64,000 nt of DNA from Hyperoodon ampullatus (taxonomy: Eukaryota > Chordata > Mammalia > Artiodactyla > Ziphiidae), in NCBI GenBank assembly GCA_949752795.1, contig OX457057.1, positions 157,519,980 through 157,583,979 of the forward strand. The letters are read 5' to 3'. Below are positions 58,215 through 64,000 of this stretch, in pieces. The notes beneath the pieces are model-generated. The model made no database searches. It saw nothing but the letters and a program-made list of their open reading frames with translations, and was not told where the DNA came from. Every line of letters starts with the position of its first letter. The stretch's first letter is position 1. Made by a program: the position numbers and the translations under genes.

Positions 58215-58437
58215 AGCACACACTGTCCCTTTAGCCTGCTTCATGTGTCTTCCCAGTACCTGTCACTACCTGACAAAATATACTTATTTGTTTATGTGTT
58301 GTCTGCCCTCCCAGAAATATACAGCCTCCATAGGGCAAGAACTTTACCTGTGTGGTTCCCTACTGCACGATCTTTGCCTAAAACAGTGTCCTGCTGAGAG
58401 CGGGTTCTCAGTAAGTACTTGTTGAATGAACAATGGA
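58215..58437 (+). repeat. L2 3' end
   Basis: TTATTTGTTTATGTGTTGTCTGCCCTCCCAGAAATATACAGCCTCCATAGGGCAAGAAC, CTAAAACAGTGTCCTGCTGAGAGCGGGTTCTCAGTAAGTACTTGTTGAATGAA. Confidence 0.8.
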
Positions 58438-58950
58438 CAATGTCCGGTTTTCCAGTAAATACAGAAAGATCCTTCATGTGTTATTGTTCATACCCATTTC
58501 TGACAGGAGCTGAGGATATAGTCTTAAATCGTAACTAAGGGAAAGCAGGTCCAGACACAGTGCAGAGTCAGAGAGTTGTATTTCCTTTAGCGCTTGAGTG
58601 CAGGGTGCAGATTCGTAAGGGACAGCCAGAAGATGCAACGTTTGAGGACAGACAGGGATGAACTATGAAGGCAGTGTTGCCATTAATATCACGAATAAGG
58701 TCCAATTTGAGAAATCCCTTTCAGAATTTAGTACCAGGAGAAAGGTTGTCTCTCCTAAAACGCAATGAGGACAAAATAGCTGTGTGCCGTAATTTTTGCT
58801 TTGGCTGCGTGGAAGCTGAGAACCGAACTTAATACTCAGTAATAGTAGTGATGCTGGCCTAGGCTGTGGTTTTAGAATCTCTCTCCCTCTTTTTCTGGTA
58901 TATATATATTTAATGTAGCTCCCTGATATATACCTAATCTGTTTCTATTT
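58438..58950. other. Unassigned stretch
   Basis: No recognised feature. Confidence 0.4.
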
Positions 58951-59517
58951 TAATAAATTTATTATAGGAAGATGTGATACACAGACACACACAGACACAC
59001 ACACACACACACACACACAATGGAATACTACTCAGCCATAAAAAAGAATGAAATATTGCCATTTGCAGCAACATGGATGGACCTAGAAATGATCATACTA
59101 AGTGAAGTAAGTCAGAAAGAGAAAGACAAATACCATATGATATCACTTGTATGTGGAATCTGAAAATAAATACAAATGAACTTATTTACAAAACAGAAAT
59201 AGGCCCACAGACGTAGAAAACAAACTTCTGGTTACCAAAGGGGAAAGGGAAGGGGGAGGGATAAAGTAGGAGTATGGGATTAACAGATACATGTTACTAT
59301 ATGTAAAACAGACAACAAGGATTTACTGTATAGCACAGGGAACTGTATTCAATACCTTGTGATAACCTATAATGGAAAAGAATCTGAAAAAATATATATA
59401 TAATGGAATCACTTTTCTGTACACCTGAAACTAACACAGTGTTGTAAACTAACTATACTTCAATAATTTTTTTTTAATTTTAATTAAAAATAAAATAAAA
59501 ATAATAAATTTATTATA
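58951..59517 (+). mobile_element. 5'-truncated L1 with 16-bp TSD
   Basis: The perfect TSD TAATAAATTTATTATA is at 58951-58966 and 59502-59517. The insert begins GGAAGATGTGATAC and an (AC)n tract (58980-59018), then AATGGAATACTACTCAGCC, GCAACATGGATGGACC, and the 3' UTR ending TATACTTCAATAA with an A/T-rich tail. Confidence 0.97.
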
Positions 59518-60253
59518 TATGTTTCTTGTATTGCAAACCATCTCAGATTTAGAAAGTAGGATATAAATGTAAATACTCAAATAAAGAAAGAAATCAGAGA
59601 AGTCCTAGAGAAAACCAGGCAGAGCAGGTCAGTCTGGTGACCCTGAAAGAATCTCTCCATTTCTTAGTCCCCTGCACGACATGCATCTCTGCCGTCCTGT
59701 CTCTGGCTCTGGGTTGGCAAGCAGTGTTCTCCTTCAGCACATTCATCACCTTTCACCTCTTCTTCTATGTCACGCATACAAGCCACACATCCAGAAATCT
59801 GATCCTGAGCTCTTCTATTTAAACTTCTTCAGGAATCCCCACTGCCCAGCAGAGAAAAATCCATAGAGCTGTAGAAACTCTCAAGCCGCATTCCATGTCA
59901 TGTTCCACTCCACATTTCGGTTTAGCCAATGTAATTCTGTTTATCAAAATGTACTGCATGCCTACTACATGCCTGGCACTGTGTCCTGGGCTTGTAGAGC
60001 TGTCAAGCTTAGCTCTCTCTGTGAAGTCCCCTGGATGTCCTCTAGTTTATCATATCTCCCGATATCCTACCCTATGTACTGCATCTATTTCTCTATTATC
60101 AATATTTTGCTCCAATTCACACTGTTGGACAGGGACTGGCTTTGGTTTATGGTTTACTTCCTCTGCTTGACTCTGGGTTCATGGAAAGCAGGAGACCTTA
60201 TTCATTCATCTCTGTGTCTTCAGAGTGCAGAGGCCGGCACATAGTGGGTGTTG

Positions 60254-60254
<1 letters not shown>
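59518..60254. other. Mostly unassigned; L2-like end at 60170-60255
   Basis: GGGTTCATGGAAAGCAGGAGACC...CAGAGTGCAGAGGCCGGCACATAGTGGGTGTTGATG resembles the L2 3' end (plus strand). Upstream, 59945-59990 (ACTGCATGCCTACTACATGCCTGGCACTG) looks like an antisense L2/MIR tail. Confidence 0.45.
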
Positions 60255-60294
<40 letters not shown>

Positions 60295-60309
60295 TATATA
60301 TATATACAC

Positions 60310-60342
<33 letters not shown>

Positions 60343-60400
60343 AATAAACATATATAGAGATATATATACATAAACATATAAATATATAAATATTGTGCAT
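60255..60400. repeat. Long (TA)n/(CATATA)n microsatellite
   Basis: About 145 bp of TA units with ACAC, CATA and AAATAAA interruptions. Frames across it encode only YIYI repeats. Confidence 0.95.
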
Positions 60401-60739
60401 GTGTATATTTTTAATTGAGGAGATTAAGGACATGAGAAGCAGAAAGAATGGGGTTTTTCACATAGTATGTGCTCAATAAATATTTGTTTATTGGAAGAGA
60501 AAATGAGGTTCAGAGATACCCAGTAACTGCATAAGGGAAAGGGAAATGTTTTAGATGGTCTGCATAAGCATTAAACATATGTGTGTGAGAATCATGTGCT
60601 TTGGAAGAAGATGCAGTGACTGAACCTTTGAATGTGTGTATTTAGTTTGATTCAAAAACGTTTCTTGAACATAAACTATAAATAGGAGAGCTGACTGAGC
60701 AGCTGAAGTTTGGGCAGCAAAGCATGCGGGATGCATCCT
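60401..60739. other. Spacer with a second L2-like tail
   Basis: CACATAGTATGTGCTCAATAAATATTTG at about 60460-60487 is an L2/MIR-type tail. Rest unassigned. Confidence 0.4.
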
Positions 60740-60990
60740 TGTGAAGCACTGCTGCATTAATGATGTGGACTCTGGAACTAGATGAATCCTGGGTTCAAGT
60801 CCCAGTCTCAGCTCCACCACTTATCAACTGTATAACTTTGGTCAACTTAATGAACTTTTCTGAGCCTCGATTTCCTATATAAAATAAGAATAAAAATTAC
60901 CTAATCCACAGGATTCATGAGTTTGAAATGAGACAAACCATGTGGTGTGTAAGGTACATAGAAAGGATGCTACACACGTTAGCCATCAGT
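60740..60990 (+). repeat. MIR, nearly complete
   Basis: ATGATGTGGACTCTGGAACTAG, GGGTTCAAGTCCCAGTCTCAGC, TTTCTGAGCCTCGATTTCC, CCTAATCCACAGGATTCATGAG, in order. Confidence 0.9.
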
Positions 60991-61152
60991 ACCAGTGGCC
61001 AAATAAGATACCAAAAATATGCTCCAGACTTATCTTCTTCCTCAGGAAGAGCCACATTAACTTTTCACGTAAACATAAAAATGTTTGCCAAACCCCAAAA
61101 TGTTTAAGTTGAACCATGTGAAATAATCAATATTCAATTGGTTTTGACTTAT

Positions 61153-61477
61153 TAAAATGGCAGGGCTTGCCTGGTGGCGCAGTGGTTAAGAATCTGCCTG
61201 CCAATGCAGGGGACATGGGTTTGATCCCTGGACTGGGAAGATCCCACATGCTGCAGAGCAACTAAGCCCGTGCGCCACAACTACCGAAGCCCACGTGCCT
61301 AGAGCCCGTGCTCTGCAACAAGAGAAGCCACCACAATGGGAAGCCTGCACACCGCAAGAGTAGCCCCCGCTCGCTGCAAATAGAGAAAGCCCGTGTGCAG
61401 CAATGAAGACCCAACACAGCTGAACATAAATAAATACAATAAATAAATTTAAAAATAAAGAAATAAATAAAATGGCA
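61153..61477 (+). mobile_element. Older, longer CHR-type SINE, 10-bp TSD
   Basis: TSD TAAAATGGCA at 61153-61162 and 61468-61477. Head GGGCTTGCCTGGTGGCGCAG, degenerate B box in GGGTTTGATCCC, then a body different from the other copies (CAACTAAGCCCGTGCGCCAC, AGCCCGTGCTCTGCAACAAG, CCCCGCTCGCTGCAAATAGAG) and an (AAAT)n tail. More diverged and longer than the other five, so an older subfamily. Confidence 0.95.
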
Positions 61478-62539
61478 ATAACTTTGCATGGCCCAATACT
61501 GCCTGTATGGTACAGTTGGTCAAGTTCCTTAGATTTCCTCTGTTCACTCCGACCTCTTTCCTCTCAGTCAGCTTGTTCATTTATGCTTGTTTATAATGCA
61601 TGTTCTGCTTTCTTCCAAAAGGGACCCAAGGAGGCTCTGCTCCTGTAAAAACAAGGCTGTCTGTGCAGTTCATTTGGCAGTTAATCACCAGCTGCCTTAT
61701 GACAAATCCTGTTGCCTTGAACTGTTATGTAAATCTTTCCTTGGTCTCAGCTTTTGCAGGCCAAATGCTATTAACAGGGATAGAGAACAACCAGGCCACC
61801 TCTGAAGCAGAGTGGGGAAAGTATACGTGTGTTGTGGTGCACTGGCTTAAGAAGCTGGGAACAGGGGACTGGTGAGGAGGAGACGCAAGAGCCATGGTCA
61901 GTGACCTGTCACCGGCATCCGGACGACGGGCCTGAGGAAGAGAAAGGACTTGTTCTATTCAAATTCAAGAAGAAAGAAGTAGGATCCACAGAGAGAATCT
62001 TGAGCGAGAGGGTGAGAGGTCTCTTGACCTAAAAGAAATGTGAGGCACGTTTTTGTTCCGCACCTCTGTTAAGAAGACAAGAGAGCCTTTGTGATATTCA
62101 GGGGACAGCACTGCAGATCAGTATAAAAGTTACTTTCTGGACACTTAGGTGCCCAAAAGGATATGGTGTTTCTAAAATGTTGAATACTGCTGGGCGAGAA
62201 GATGCTATATTTCCAACTCTTGCCTTGTTTCCTAGTTTCTAGACTGTTCATTCTCTAGGGGGAGGGTTTGTGTTCAGTCTGTTCTTCTATCCTCCACAAG
62301 GTCTACCTAGTGATAAAAACACTCTAAGTGCTTAAAAAAAGTCTGCTGGGGTCACAGATTGGCACATCCCAGTCTTCCTAGCTGACAGGGCATAATGATA
62401 CAATAAGGGCAGCAAATCCTCAGAGTTATGATAATTATGGATAATCACAGTAGCTGGGCGCCTAAGGGGTCCTGTGTCTCTTAACTTCAGCTTAAGACTT
62501 TAAGGGTACACCTGACATAGCTGATATAAAAGCACTGTC
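61478..62539. other. Non-coding stretch, nothing assigned
   Basis: Small plus-strand frames at 61587-62032 lack known domains. No repeat recognised. Confidence 0.4.
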
Positions 62540-62757
62540 ACCATCATTCATATTTGTGGAGCACGCTTTCTATACAATACTCAGTATCTCCTTGGACCCT
62601 GCATCATAGATGAGACGGGTATTATCATTCTCATTTTAAGGAGGACTCAGAGGCTCAGAGAGGTTAAGGAACTTGCCTAAGGCCACACAGCTAGCAAGGG
62701 GCAGGCAGCAGTCAGCAATCGGGCTTCCGACTTCTGTCCCTGGCTTTGGATAACTTT
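62540..62757 (-). repeat. MIR, antisense
   Basis: GTATTATCATTCTCATTTTAAGGAGGACTCAGAGGCTCAGAGAGGTTAAGGAACTTGCCTAAGGCCACACAGCTAGC is the MIR core reversed, very well preserved, abutting the GC-rich block. Confidence 0.9.
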
Positions 62758-62800
62758 CCTCTCATGAACACTCACAGAAAGCCATGTCCACAGAGGGGAG

Positions 62801-62935
62801 GAGGCGGGGGCGGGGGCGGGGAACGGGGGTGTGACTCATCTCACCATTCAGCAGCATTTCCAGGTGGGTGCGTTGCTCCCGGACTGCTCTGCGCATGCGT
62901 CCTGGCTCCCCCGCCCGTCTCATAGGGCTATGGGG
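62801..62935. promoter_or_regulatory. GC-rich candidate regulatory block (GC boxes, AP-1, NRF1-like)
   Basis: In an otherwise AT-rich window, 62801-62826 holds tandem GGGGGCGGGG units (SP/KLF GC boxes, also G-quadruplex-capable). It is followed by TGACTCA (AP-1) at 62832-62838, TGCGCATGCG (NRF1 half-palindrome) at 62890-62899, and CCCCGCCC near 62910. Several CpGs survive. No adjacent coding exon is recognised, so if functional it could be an enhancer or the promoter of an unannotated transcript. Confidence 0.35.
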
Positions 62936-63529
62936 CAGAGGACAAGAAGGTGAAGGTGACCTCCGCCCAGGAAGCTTCTGATGGGATAGGAACCCAGCTG
63001 GGCTGCAAAGGGGAGCAGCAAGGAGCAGGAAGGCAGACAAGATGATGTTACTGATTTAGTCTCAGCATCTGACCCAAGGATCTGTCTCCTAAACCTTGAG
63101 CAAATCTCTGTTTAGCTCCGTCTTCACTCCCTCCTGTGTGGCTGCCACAGACACACATGGCCCAGAAATGCTACATATGCTCCTCCTAATTAATATGTGA
63201 TGTGGTGTTTCACAGCACTTTCCAGGCTGTCTCTCTGTAGAGTGAAAGGCAGATGACAAGGGAGCTTTTTGTCTTTCATATGCAATCTAGACTGTGACAT
63301 GCCCCAACGGACAACCAGGCAGCAGTGGGTCTCTCCCTTCAGTGAGAGCTGTGACATGTGTCAGGAAAATGAGCTGGCTTCCTCTTCATTTCGAAAGCTT
63401 GCTCCTTGTGCGAGTCCGGGAGGGTTACCAGGTGGCTCATTTCGTGTGATGAGTGGACCAAGGTGAGGCAACCCCCCACCCCCACCCAAAGCTGACCCAG
63501 GGCAGCAGCCCTTCTCAGTGAGGTGACAG
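62936..63529. other. Moderate-GC stretch, nothing assigned
   Basis: No repeat recognised; possibly single-copy DNA next to the GC-rich block. Confidence 0.4.
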
Positions 63530-63655
63530 GATATTAAAGATCTGAGCCTCCCGGTCTCAGCCTGACAGCAGATTTACCCCCTGGCCTTAAGCAAGTTGCC
63601 AAACGTCTCATACCTCTGCTTCCTCAATTATCACGTTAAGTGTTCTGGAGTTTGT
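63530..63655 (+). repeat. MIR fragment
   Basis: CTCCCGGTCTCAGCCTGACAGCAGATTTACC, CCTGGCCTTAAGCAAGTTGCC, CATACCTCTGCTTCCTCAATTATC fit the MIR head and centre. Confidence 0.5.
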
Positions 63656-64000
63656 TAATAGTCCTGGGGAAGAGTTTATCAAATGAGCTGTGATCCACAC
63701 CAATAAGTATTAATCAAAGCTGACACTGAAGTTTGTTTTGCAAATATAAAAGTGTCCTAGGAAAAGCTTGTCTGATTCTTCTGAGTGATTTCCATAAAGC
63801 TGGGCTGGCTCCCAGATAATATTATGGAACTGTTACACAAAGAAACTGATATTTGCATTTTATTCTCTTAGCTCATCCTGCTTCATTTATATATAGATGG
63901 CTGTCTAAGGGGACACCATCAATATCCCGTTAGTCACAACTGTGAAAAAGGCATCTCCGTGTCAGGGTATGCCATTAATCTGCAGCATTAGTGTTGTAGC
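63656..64000. other. Unassigned end of window
   Basis: AT-rich, no recognised feature. Confidence 0.4.

Overview
The window is vertebrate nuclear DNA, most likely from a cetacean. The diagnostic signal is six copies of a tRNA-derived CHR-type SINE. Five share the head GGCTTCCCTGGTGGCGCAGT followed by a pol III B box (GGTTCG...CC), and one is an older, longer variant. Around them lie young L1 3' ends of the cetartiodactyl type (ending AATAAAGATGTT-polyA) and the old mammalian repeats MIR, L2, HAL1, L1M and MLT1-like. I see no BovB or Bov-A elements, which argues against a ruminant. I recognise no host protein-coding gene, rRNA, functional tRNA or CRISPR array. The only recognisable coding sequence is decayed L1 ORF1/ORF2. 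The window is probably intergenic or deep intronic.

Layout. 1-9 kb: a short L1 with a 5' inversion, a long HAL1 relic, an L1M 3' end, a hAT-type MITE and the first CHR SINE. 9-22 kb: mostly old MIR and L2 fragments in both orientations, a MER5-type fragment, a probable L3/CR1 relic, and long stretches I cannot assign. 22-34 kb: a sense L1M, a three-layer nest of antisense L1s, an MIR carrying a perfect 21-bp hairpin, a HAL1/L1M relic, and a 2.6-kb antisense L1. 34-45 kb: an antisense L1ME with a SINE inside it, a perfect 75-bp tandem duplication, a nested and inverted L1 with a possible 3' transduction, and an MLT1-like LTR between two copies of one repeat. 45-48 kb: little that I can assign. 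48.15-54.04 kb: the main structure, a 5.5-kb near-full-length L1 (plus strand) inserted into a 0.3-kb antisense L1 and itself hit by two CHR SINEs; target-site duplications (TSDs) mark every layer. 54-64 kb: L2 and MIR fragments, including a tail-to-tail MIR pair, one more L1 with a 16-bp TSD, a large TA microsatellite, the older CHR SINE, and a small GC-rich block with GC boxes, an AP-1 site and an NRF1-like site.

There are no interacting host genes to describe. What the window records is a layered history of retrotransposition: ancient L2/MIR/L3, then HAL1/L1M/MLT1, then L1MA/MB-like, then young cetartiodactyl L1, and finally CHR SINEs. Several L1s show twin-priming inversions. The most useful points to follow up are the nested L1/SINE composite, the hairpin in the MIR, the 75-bp tandem duplication, an unidentified retroposed insert at about 24.83-25.05 kb, and the GC-rich candidate element near 62.8 kb. 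Repeat family names come from reading consensus features by eye, so subfamily assignments are approximate.
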